Source: an uncultured Eubacterium sp. (GTDB lineage: Bacteria; Bacillota; Clostridia; Lachnospirales; Lachnospiraceae). Taken from it: a stretch of DNA of 64,000 nucleotides. Below are positions 24,979 through 32,474 of this stretch, piece by piece. The translations under genes were made by a program, and so were the position numbers. The DNA lies in NCBI GenBank assembly GCA_910584645.1, contig CAJUAU010000006.1:1-64000 (forward strand), in the 5' to 3' direction. The number at the start of each line of letters is the position of its first letter. Within the stretch, counting starts at the first letter, position 1. The notes below the pieces were generated by a model. That model was given only the letters and a program-made list of their open reading frames with translations. It did not search any database and was not told where the DNA came from.

Positions 24979-25040
24979 AAAAAGAGGATAGCACATGAAA
25001 GCTACACCCGTGGTGGTGTACCCCTTCATGAGTTATCCTC
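24979..25040 (-). terminator. Intrinsic terminator in the thiS leader
   Basis: GAGGATAAC.. (minus strand, from 25040) pairs with ..GCTATCCTC ending at 24984 and is followed by TTTTT at 24979-24983; an inner stem CATGAA/TTCATG and a GTACACC/GGTGTAGC stem extend it to a 57-nt hairpin. It either ends the upstream Rpn-type gene or, given the promoter at 25052-25080, acts as an attenuator for thiS. Confidence 0.7.
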
Positions 25041-25051
25041 AATCTTTTAAC

Positions 25052-25080
25052 ATCTTATCATATATATCTGATGTTGTCAA
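25052..25080 (-). promoter_or_regulatory. Predicted sigma-A promoter for the thiS operon
   Basis: On the minus strand TTGACA (25075-25080, consensus) and TAAGAT (25052-25057) are 17 bp apart. Transcription would start near 25045, directly before the terminator-like hairpin, leaving a leader of about 220 nt to thiS. Confidence 0.65.
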
Positions 25081-25115
25081 ATCAACAAACAGATATGAAG
25101 CTATTTTTTTATGGA

Positions 25116-25952
25116 TTATATACCATACTCCTCCATCAATAGCCCCTGCAGGATCAGATCCCTTGCTGCCATTACGATTTCTTCTGTTCTGCCATCCTCA
25201 GCCAGACAAACATTCAAATGGTTTATTCGTTCTGTTGTTTCTGCCTGTCCTTCTTTGCGTCCTTCTTCTCTTCCTTCTGCCAGCAGCTCCTCTGCAAATT
25301 CACACATATACCTCACACCTTTCTCTTCTTCTTTCAAATATGCTACTCTTTTTCTTAAATTCTCAAACTTTACTGTATCCGGCGAAAAAACTGTTGTTGT
25401 GTTTTTTATATATTCCAACAGTACCGTCTGCTCCACTGTTGGCGCTGGAAACGTTAAATTGGCATAAATCTCGTGTACCCCATTCGGTACTTCCCGGCTG
25501 GTGCCCTTTATTATACGAACTATTTCGGAACAGCCCGTCTGCGTATGTAAAAAATCCTTTTCTGTTATAAATATGAGATACAGATCAGGCAGATCTCCGT
25601 AACTGGCACCTGATCCCAGCACACGGCTGTCGATCCGGCTCTGGATAAATCGCGAACGTTTCAGATGATCCTCGTCCTCAGCTATCTGAAGTTCAATATT
25701 ATACTGCCTTTTCTGAGAGTCCTCCGCCCAGACATCCACTATCGAGCTATGTCCATATAAGTTCCGGTAACTTCTCTGGGGTTCTGTGTGTATCACCCAC
25801 AGATCACAAATCCCCGTTAAGATCCGCAACACATCCTGTAAAGCCAGATGATCCTCAAAGACTACCGAGAAAAACAAATCACTGGTCAGGTTCAGTCCCT
25901 GTATCTTCTTCCGGCGTTCCACATAATTCTTTATTCCCACCTGTTTTGTCAA
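25116..25952 (-). CDS. Rpn/PD-(D/E)XK nuclease family putative transposase
   Basis: This 278-residue protein belongs to the Rpn-like recombination-promoting nuclease/PDDEXK transposase family. The nuclease core is visible in VDVWAEDSQKRQYNIELQ, the D-(x)n-ExQ pattern, after a SDLFFSVVFED start typical of the family. The C-terminal part is charged and helical with an EGREEGRKEG repeat, as usual. The start is uncertain: TTG at 25952 has AGGGAGGAACG upstream; an ATG at 26000 would add 16 residues. Family members nick or cut DNA and promote recombination; many are stand-alone without terminal repeats, and I see none here. Confidence 0.82.
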   Translation of the reverse strand: MTKQVGIKNYVERRKKIQGLNLTSDLFFSVVFEDHLALQDVLRILTGICDLWVIHTEPQRSYRNLYGHSSIVDVWAEDSQKRQYNIELQIAEDEDHLKRSRFIQSRIDSRVLGSGASYGDLPDLYLIFITEKDFLHTQTGCSEIVRIIKGTSREVPNGVHEIYANLTFPAPTVEQTVLLEYIKNTTTVFSPDTVKFENLRKRVAYLKEEEKGVRYMCEFAEELLAEGREEGRKEGQAETTERINHLNVCLAEDGRTEEIVMAARDLILQGLLMEEYGI

Positions 25953-26200
25953 TAACGTTCCTCCCTTATCTGACAGGAGGCAAATAAACAATGCCGGCAA
26001 AAATAAAATCCCCTATTACATAAAATTTTATCCCTGGCACTGCTTTCATCAAATACCCCTGCCTGTTCAATTCTTATTGGAATGATAAGCAAGAGTATTT
26101 CTGAAATCATAACCGAAGTGCAGATCTGCAAATATGATAGAATTTCTTTTGCTTTTCTATATTTAGTATAACAACCTTTACTAACTTTTGCAAGTACTTT

Positions 26201-26485
26201 TTACCGTTTATCCAATTTTCTCTGGATTTTTTCCATCCCGTCAACATAGATAAGTATTTCTGCCACAATACCATATAATTCAGGAGGAATATATTCTCCA
26301 ACATCCAGAATTGACAGGCTTTTTGCCAGTTTTTCATCTTTATGGACCGGTACATCTGCTTTTTCTGCCTCTGTAATGATTTTGTCTGCGATATGCCCTC
26401 TTCCAGTGGCAATTACCTTAGGCGCCTGCTCGCCTGGCTCGTATTCAAGGGCAACTGCCGTCTTTTTAGGATCAAATTCCGCCAT
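26201..26485 (-). CDS. FlhB-like C-terminal domain protein (FlhX/YlqH type)
   Basis: A 94-residue protein equal to the cytoplasmic export-switch domain of FlhB/EscU without the membrane part. TAVALEYEPGEQAPKVIATG, ADKIITEAEKADVPVHKDEKLAKSL and VAEILIYVDGMEK match the domain. The self-cleavage motif NPTH of FlhB is replaced by DPKK at residues 5-8, so autocleavage is not expected. Bacillus carries a similar gene (ylqH) beside rnhB; here rnhB starts 7 bp upstream in the same direction. No other flagellar gene is in the window, so its role is unknown. Confidence 0.88.
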   Translation of the reverse strand: MAEFDPKKTAVALEYEPGEQAPKVIATGRGHIADKIITEAEKADVPVHKDEKLAKSLSILDVGEYIPPELYGIVAEILIYVDGMEKIQRKLDKR

Positions 26486-26492
26486 TACTATA

Positions 26493-27257
26493 TCACCTCA
26501 TAAAATTTTTTATAAATGTCCTTCTATGGATCGGACATGGTCCGTATTTCTTTAACGCTTCTATATGTGCAGCGGAACCGTACCCTTTGTGCCCCTCAAA
26601 TCCGTATTCCGGATACAATTCCGCAAACTCTGTCATCAATCGGTCTCTGGTTACCTTTGCCATAATGCTTGCCGCCGCGATCGATACACTTCTTCCGTCT
26701 CCTTTGATGATCCCTAACTGCTTTATGGGAAGCTGGGGGATCGTCACAGCATCATTCAAAAGCAGATCCGGCACCACTTGTAAATCCTGCACCGCATGAG
26801 TCATCGCTTCATAAGTGGCCTGCAAAATATTGATCTGATCGATTCTCTCCGGCGAACTCATGCCTATTCCATAGGATACCGCTTTTTCCTTTATTTCATC
26901 AAATAATTCTTCTCTCCTTTTTGAGCTGAGCTTTTTGGAATCATTGAGATATAAAATTTTACAATCTTTGGGAAGTACAACGGCCCCCGCCACTACGGGA
27001 CCAGCCAATGGACCCCGGCCAGCCTCATCAATCCCACAGATACAAGTAAATTCATTTCCATATTTTCGTTCAAATTCCTGCATCACTTCCAGCCGCTGGC
27101 ACTCATCTTCATAGGCTTTCTGCTTTTTCTGGTACGTCGTTATCAATTTTGCGACACCGGATCTCCCATCGTCCTTATATTCATCAAATAACTGATTCCA
27201 TTCTCCCATCGGAGAATGTTCAAACTCATATTTTATATCGGCAATTTTCTTTGGCAT
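26493..27257 (-). CDS. rnhB: Ribonuclease HII
   Basis: A 254-residue RNase HII, which cuts RNA in RNA-DNA hybrids and removes single ribonucleotides from DNA. The catalytic domain begins at GIDEAGRGPLAGPVVAGAVVL (Asp, Glu ligands); LNDSKKLSSKRRE and AAASIMAKVTRDRLM with a further Asp follow, then the end FEGHKGYGSAAHIEAL. An N-terminal extension of about 70 residues is common in Firmicutes RnhB. The start at 27257 follows AAGAGGA; the frame is open 24 codons further upstream. Confidence 0.94.
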   Translation of the reverse strand: MPKKIADIKYEFEHSPMGEWNQLFDEYKDDGRSGVAKLITTYQKKQKAYEDECQRLEVMQEFERKYGNEFTCICGIDEAGRGPLAGPVVAGAVVLPKDCKILYLNDSKKLSSKRREELFDEIKEKAVSYGIGMSSPERIDQINILQATYEAMTHAVQDLQVVPDLLLNDAVTIPQLPIKQLGIIKGDGRSVSIAAASIMAKVTRDRLMTEFAELYPEYGFEGHKGYGSAAHIEALKKYGPCPIHRRTFIKNFMR

Positions 27258-27437
27258 AATAATCCTCTTTTCTGAGCGATTTATCGTGAAGAACGCTGCT
27301 TTTGCGTTCTCCTGGTGTGAATAGAGCAAGGTGCCGCAAGCGTCGCCTTGCGAGAAACTACGTGATGAGGTTTTTACGAATCCATGTTACATTCACACTT
27401 CCTTCATTTTTTACAACCCCAAGCGTCTCGCTTTGCG

Positions 27438-27476
27438 TAAAAAGATACCTGCGCCCAAAACCAGACACAGGTATCT
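27438..27476 (-). terminator. Terminator of the type IV pilus operon
   Basis: AGATACCTG (27468-27476 on the minus strand) pairs with CAGGTATCT (27443-27451) and is followed by TTTTT. It lies 23 bp after the stop of the DUF5057 gene, the last gene of the run that begins with pilA. Confidence 0.85.
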
Positions 27477-27498
27477 GAACTGTTCTTATGAAATAATT

Positions 27499-30400
27499 TT
27501 ATTTGAGAGCAAATAATCCCCTTTCTCCTATTGTAATCTCGGCAAACTGTTTCGATTTCTCGATCTGGTCGCTGTCATCCGGATTCAACGGATTCTGGTA
27601 TGGGGTGTATCTAGATGACGTCTCTTTGGATGACCTCGCCACCCATTCGATACGTATCTTAGTATAACCATCCTGCCAGTCTGACCTCATAAATGGCAGC
27701 CGGAAACTCAATGTCTGTTTTTCCGGAACAGGATACCCTTTGATCTTTCCGAAAAGGTTTTGTGGCTTATCAAAATCGATATCTTCCAATCCAAATGAAT
27801 TGCCCTCTAAATTCTCTGGCGTCAACTTAATCGGCGCTTTTGATGAATCATTCTCATTGATAAATGTCACTGAAGTAATAACAGATGTCTCTTCATTATC
27901 TGAATTATTCAAACTACAGAAAAGCAACAGTTTTTTATCACTTTTATACTTTGCTGACTGACTATAATCAATGAGCACACAATCATTGGAAATCTTTTGG
28001 TAATATTTTCTGGTATCCTTGTTATTTATTACGGAAAATCCCATTGTAGGAGTTACAGGCGTTCCATTGTTTATGATCAAATGGACGATCCAGTTCAAAG
28101 GATCAGTTGTCTGGTTTGCATTCTCAAAAAGAGAAAAATTACCATTTGCTGGATGATCCGCGTCATGAATTATTACTACATTCTGAAAATCATTTTCCGG
28201 ATCAACGGTACCAGTGATACCGCCCATACTCGTGTTATTTCCTCCCAGGTGATACCCTTGTATGTACGCATCCGTACTGGTATTTGCACCTACTGTTAAA
28301 GAAGATTTTAAGAAACCATATTTAAGGAAATTCTCTATCTTTATTCCTAAATGATTACTCTCATATAACGACCCCTCTGGTGGCTCTGTCGCCACTTCTG
28401 GCAGGAAAGTAAGTATATTCCACAGATAATAACATTTCTGTTTTTCCCTCTCGTCGGTATGCCCTGCATTCTGACATAACTTTCGCATATAGAATCCGGT
28501 ATATTTGGCTGAATCCGGATCTCTGGCACTGTCCTCTGCCAAAGGCACCTGCTTTATATTTCCATACACATCATCCATAAATGTCTGAATATACTGAATC
28601 TGGTTGTTGGGTCTGGCCTTATCCGCTGATAAGTCAAACTGGGTGGTGATCAAATATAACTTTGTGAGATTATTCAAGTTTCCCGGGCGCAAATCGCATG
28701 AACATTTATCATCCATATACATATGAATATCCGCAGCACTATTTCTCTTAACGCCACCATCAAGCATAAAACCCATCTGTCGGGAGTAAACCATCGGAAG
28801 CGAAGAATCCCCGCTGAGCCGCTTGATGATCTTCATACAATCCACCCACTCCAGATCATTTTCATGAAAAGAAGCAAGTTCTCCATTAAATGATTTCCAG
28901 TTACTTTTATCTCTTGACGGATCTGCAAAATTGTAATACGAATCCATCAAAGAATTGATACCATTTGTTCCTGTATCATAGGTAGCAACAGAAAACATAT
29001 CTGCCCGCTCTACGATATCCAGTGTCTCAGGATTATCTCCCTGATCCATCTGGTTGATCATAGAAGGTGTCAATGTTATTACTTTTATATAGGTATCATC
29101 ATACTGCTCATCCGCCGTTCTGATAACTTTTCCATCGCTGTCTTTCTGATCCTCAAAATAGAACAGGGACCGCTTCAGGATATCATTGAATTTAACGCCA
29201 ATCAGCTCAAAGCGGAAAATATATCCATCGTATTTATACTTAAAAGTATAAACCGTACTGACCTTTAACTTCTGATCAGAATTTTGTATAGAAGTGGCTC
29301 CAGTTAATGTCGCTGGAAATCCATCCCCTACCTTCAGATTATTAAATGCGTTCTGTACTTCCCAGCCCTGTTTCCCTTCCGGCCAGATCTCATTGTATGT
29401 TATATCTGCTGGGATATCACTGAGTTTTTCATAATACTTCCAACGGTTCTGGGATTTATCTTCCCAAGGCTGCACTTTTTTATTCGGAGCCTCATAAGGA
29501 CCAACTGAAAAATCGCCTTTTCCGTTGCCAACGTACACGAAATATCCGATCATTTCAGATTTTTTCTCGTGTTTCCAGCTGTCGGTGCGCTCAATCTCCT
29601 TATCTAAAACTTCATCTCCTTTTGTTGTCTTAGAGAAGAGCTCACGATGTGCTTTTGCAAACTCGGTTACTGTCATCTGACCATTTTTCAGTTTTTCATA
29701 ATCCTTCTCTACTTCCGGAGCATCGTTCTCAAATTTTACTGTGTACTCTTTATTGTCTTCTGGATCCTTTTCATAGCTCCACTTCCACTGCCCGTCATGT
29801 TTAAGATATTTGAATGGAATCTCATTTCCATCTTTATCCACAAAATCCTCCGAATGTGCGGACTGGATCTCGGCAATCGTTTTTTTCGATTGTCCGTTGG
29901 AGATCTCGGAAGCAAAACTTTTATCCTTTCTCATTTCCACTGTATAATAGGTCGCAAGATAAAACAGTGGCGCTTTCGTACGATCATGCTGTCCATGTCC
30001 ATGGGTCTTTGCAGCACCTACCACCGTACCATTAGGATTATAAATGTCAAATCCACCATTATTGTTATTAAACCAGCCCCCCAGTTCCTTAATATTGGTA
30101 TTATCAAACAACTTTCCGTTGGCTCCATCACCAGGTTTCCATCCGTCTCCGATCAGCGCATCCTGAAAGGCATATAGGTTATTATCGATCGGATCTTTAT
30201 GGCAGGCACCATTGTCCAAAAAACCTACATTATTCCCTTTTTCCATTACCTCATAACTAAACTCCAGCGGATCAAAAGGCAGTCCCTCTTCCTGAGAAGA
30301 CATAAGAAGGGAATAAGCCTGCTGTGACAGCTCCGGTACGATCTCCAGGATGATAAAGGGATTATCCTTTGTTCCCTTTTGCGTAGAACCATTGGTCTCT

Positions 30401-31176
30401 GGAACCTCCGGCAGCCCTTTATAACCGCGGATCATAACCTCCGTCTCCTCTTCTGACTCTACCACAACTTTTAAATAACGGTACTCTTTCAGATCCAAAG
30501 CTTCCTTTTTAACACCATCTACATAAAAACGCATACCGCCATTTTTATCCGGATTTTTTGTGGTAAAGCTGACGCTGGAATCTGCATTCCAGGTCGCATC
30601 CGTCCTACAGTCTTCGTTGTCTTTTGTCACGATGGACTCGTTGGCTGAAAACAGAGTAAGAACCCTTTTCTCCGAATCCTCTTTTCTGGTCTTTGTAAAT
30701 TCGGCAGAATACACTTTCAGTCTCTTTCCACTATCTTTTGCCAGAATGGAAACAGAAGTATAACGATCACCAATACGCAGTTTATTTTCCAGATCAAACA
30801 TGATGGTGCGCTTTCCTGAGAACTGCGAACTCCCGGTATCCGCCTCTTTCTCCTGAAATCCCAGATATTCAATCATTTTCTCCCCTGAATCGGTCTGCAC
30901 AAGATGAGTTGTCTTTTTCAGAGATTTATAAGAATTCTTAGCAGTTACCGTAAGATCCGGATTTGCCTCTGCTTCTGACTGCGCCAGCCCCGGATCATCA
31001 ATATATTTCTGTGCAATATAAGGTTCATCTGCAACATATCTACCAAATATAACACCATTTGATATCAAATAATATGCGGTAACGATCACACAGGTAAGCA
31101 GCACAGTAAAACCGCCATACATCATGCCTCGCCTCAAACGGCTCTTTTTACTATGTACATTTCTTTTTCCCTTCAT
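27499..31176 (-). CDS. Large membrane-anchored DUF5057 domain protein
   Basis: A 1225-residue surface protein. A basic N-terminus (KGKRNVHSKKSRLRRG) precedes one membrane segment at about 19-40; the rest is predicted extracellular. After about 260 residues of beta-rich sequence, NPFIILEIVPELSQQAYSLL opens the DUF5057 region. A later stretch, VVIIHDADHPANGNFSLFENA, looks like the edge of an alpha/beta core. The last 300 residues are again strand-rich. Function is unknown. It is the last gene of the pilus operon, 15 bp after a prepilin gene, which suggests a surface or tip function connected with the pilus. AAGGAG lies 9 bp before the ATG. Confidence 0.82.
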   Translation of the reverse strand: MKGKRNVHSKKSRLRRGMMYGGFTVLLTCVIVTAYYLISNGVIFGRYVADEPYIAQKYIDDPGLAQSEAEANPDLTVTAKNSYKSLKKTTHLVQTDSGEKMIEYLGFQEKEADTGSSQFSGKRTIMFDLENKLRIGDRYTSVSILAKDSGKRLKVYSAEFTKTRKEDSEKRVLTLFSANESIVTKDNEDCRTDATWNADSSVSFTTKNPDKNGGMRFYVDGVKKEALDLKEYRYLKVVVESEEETEVMIRGYKGLPEVPETNGSTQKGTKDNPFIILEIVPELSQQAYSLLMSSQEEGLPFDPLEFSYEVMEKGNNVGFLDNGACHKDPIDNNLYAFQDALIGDGWKPGDGANGKLFDNTNIKELGGWFNNNNGGFDIYNPNGTVVGAAKTHGHGQHDRTKAPLFYLATYYTVEMRKDKSFASEISNGQSKKTIAEIQSAHSEDFVDKDGNEIPFKYLKHDGQWKWSYEKDPEDNKEYTVKFENDAPEVEKDYEKLKNGQMTVTEFAKAHRELFSKTTKGDEVLDKEIERTDSWKHEKKSEMIGYFVYVGNGKGDFSVGPYEAPNKKVQPWEDKSQNRWKYYEKLSDIPADITYNEIWPEGKQGWEVQNAFNNLKVGDGFPATLTGATSIQNSDQKLKVSTVYTFKYKYDGYIFRFELIGVKFNDILKRSLFYFEDQKDSDGKVIRTADEQYDDTYIKVITLTPSMINQMDQGDNPETLDIVERADMFSVATYDTGTNGINSLMDSYYNFADPSRDKSNWKSFNGELASFHENDLEWVDCMKIIKRLSGDSSLPMVYSRQMGFMLDGGVKRNSAADIHMYMDDKCSCDLRPGNLNNLTKLYLITTQFDLSADKARPNNQIQYIQTFMDDVYGNIKQVPLAEDSARDPDSAKYTGFYMRKLCQNAGHTDEREKQKCYYLWNILTFLPEVATEPPEGSLYESNHLGIKIENFLKYGFLKSSLTVGANTSTDAYIQGYHLGGNNTSMGGITGTVDPENDFQNVVIIHDADHPANGNFSLFENANQTTDPLNWIVHLIINNGTPVTPTMGFSVINNKDTRKYYQKISNDCVLIDYSQSAKYKSDKKLLLFCSLNNSDNEETSVITSVTFINENDSSKAPIKLTPENLEGNSFGLEDIDFDKPQNLFGKIKGYPVPEKQTLSFRLPFMRSDWQDGYTKIRIEWVARSSKETSSRYTPYQNPLNPDDSDQIEKSKQFAEITIGERGLFALK

Positions 31177-31191
31177 AATCCGTGCTCCTTT

Positions 31192-31905
31192 CTACTGATT
31201 TCTCAAATAAATCCTTTTTCCGCAGCTATATTCCGGTACTACACTATCATCAAATACCAGATTCACATCCAGAACATATTTTTTTGAGGCATCGTTCTGT
31301 AGAACCTTACAATCAAATTCTTTCACCTCGTCTGCCAGAAGATAATTTTTCAACAGATCCTCCTGACTGTTGATCGCAGTGATCTGTGATACGTCAACAA
31401 TACTCGGCATAGCTGCAACAGGCGGTGCCGGCGTAGGTGTTGCCCCCGGGATAAGTGTGGGTGCAGGTCCCGGCGTCGGAGCCGGGGAAGATGCAGGGGA
31501 GCATTTCCCAAAATACACACTATAGTCTCCGCCAATGTTTTCTACTCCGTCATTGTTCTTAAACCAGTACACAAAAGAATCCGAATGCATATCCTTTATG
31601 TCTGCTAAGGTTTTATCTCCATTTTCTAAATCTTTAATCATCTGGCTGCCTTCTTTTTCGTCATAAAACAGGATAAGAATACGTTCCCGTTTGTCCCAGT
31701 AGACCCGCTCTGCCTCTAAACTATAGCTCTCAATATGATTCAATGCATCCTTGGCCTGATTTTGAATCTCCACTCTTGCGTTGGTATCCCGCATGCTTCT
31801 GGAAGAAAAGGCGATAAGTGCTGTAATGGCCCCAAAAACAACTGTAGAAATGACAACTGCCAACATTAATTCAACTAAGGAAAAACCTTTATTATTCAAT
31901 TTCAT
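31192..31905 (-). CDS. Prepilin-type minor pilin
   Basis: A 237-residue type IV prepilin. The class III leader KLNNKGFSLVELMLAVV has the G/F cleavage site after residue 7 and Glu at +5 of the mature protein, followed by the hydrophobic helix to about residue 30. The body is strand-rich and holds a Pro/Thr/Ala linker (TPGPAPTLIPGATPTPAPP) near 144-162. It would be processed by the peptidase at 39064-39822. Probably a PulJ/PilW-like minor pilin by position. Confidence 0.88.
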   Translation of the reverse strand: MKLNNKGFSLVELMLAVVISTVVFGAITALIAFSSRSMRDTNARVEIQNQAKDALNHIESYSLEAERVYWDKRERILILFYDEKEGSQMIKDLENGDKTLADIKDMHSDSFVYWFKNNDGVENIGGDYSVYFGKCSPASSPAPTPGPAPTLIPGATPTPAPPVAAMPSIVDVSQITAINSQEDLLKNYLLADEVKEFDCKVLQNDASKKYVLDVNLVFDDSVVPEYSCGKRIYLRNQ

Positions 31906-31938
31906 CGTTCCTTTCCCTCCTTTGCTCTATTATCTTGA

Positions 31939-32445
31939 TCAATCAATAAAATGTTTGCCTGTGCTGGTTACCAGCGTAATCTCATGGGCTGTACCACTAT
32001 CGGTAGCACGGACTACCTTAATGGAACTGGTGGGGGTCGCCGTATTAGTAAAAGCCCCATCTTTCCTTCTTACACCAATAGATACACACTTGGCAGGAAT
32101 CGTAGAAAGATCCTGATTGTCAAAATAAATCCTTAGTTTCTCATTTCCAACAATCTCCCCCTCCGAATAATTTGCAGTCGTGGGAGAAAAGGTTCCCGAA
32201 TCATTAAACAATATATAATAATCGTTATCATAATAGTAAAGATGCATATATACAGATGATGTTTTGGACATATTCTGAGACTTAAGTTTTGTCAATCCCG
32301 TATCAATCTTAGCCGAGCACTTCGAGGCATTGGCAAGATCCAGAAAACCAAATCCGGATATGCCCCCTACGATCATGATCACAATGATGGCCATGGCGAT
32401 CATTGCCTCGATCAGTGTAAAACCTGAGTTCCCTAATTTTTTCAT
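31939..32445 (-). CDS. Prepilin-type minor pilin
   Basis: A 168-residue prepilin with leader MKKLGNSGFTLIEAMIAMAI, cleavage expected after Gly8 and Glu at +5. The globular part is strand-rich and lacks known motifs. The start at 32445 has GAAGG 10 bp upstream; ATGs 2 and 11 codons earlier are open but badly placed, and the longer version overlaps the upstream gene. GspH/FimT-like by size and position. Confidence 0.87.
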   Translation of the reverse strand: MKKLGNSGFTLIEAMIAMAIIVIMIVGGISGFGFLDLANASKCSAKIDTGLTKLKSQNMSKTSSVYMHLYYYDNDYYILFNDSGTFSPTTANYSEGEIVGNEKLRIYFDNQDLSTIPAKCVSIGVRRKDGAFTNTATPTSSIKVVRATDSGTAHEITLVTSTGKHFID

Positions 32446-32474
32446 AAACATCACCTTCTTTTTTCCATCCTTCA

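Noticed and set aside
24824..25116. A TPP riboswitch expected before thiS.
   Set aside because: The conserved CTGAGA and ACCTGATCTGG-type blocks are not present on either strand; only other hairpins are found.
25116..26000. An intact insertion sequence around the Rpn-type gene.
   Set aside because: No terminal inverted repeats or target-site duplications are seen; this family usually stands alone.
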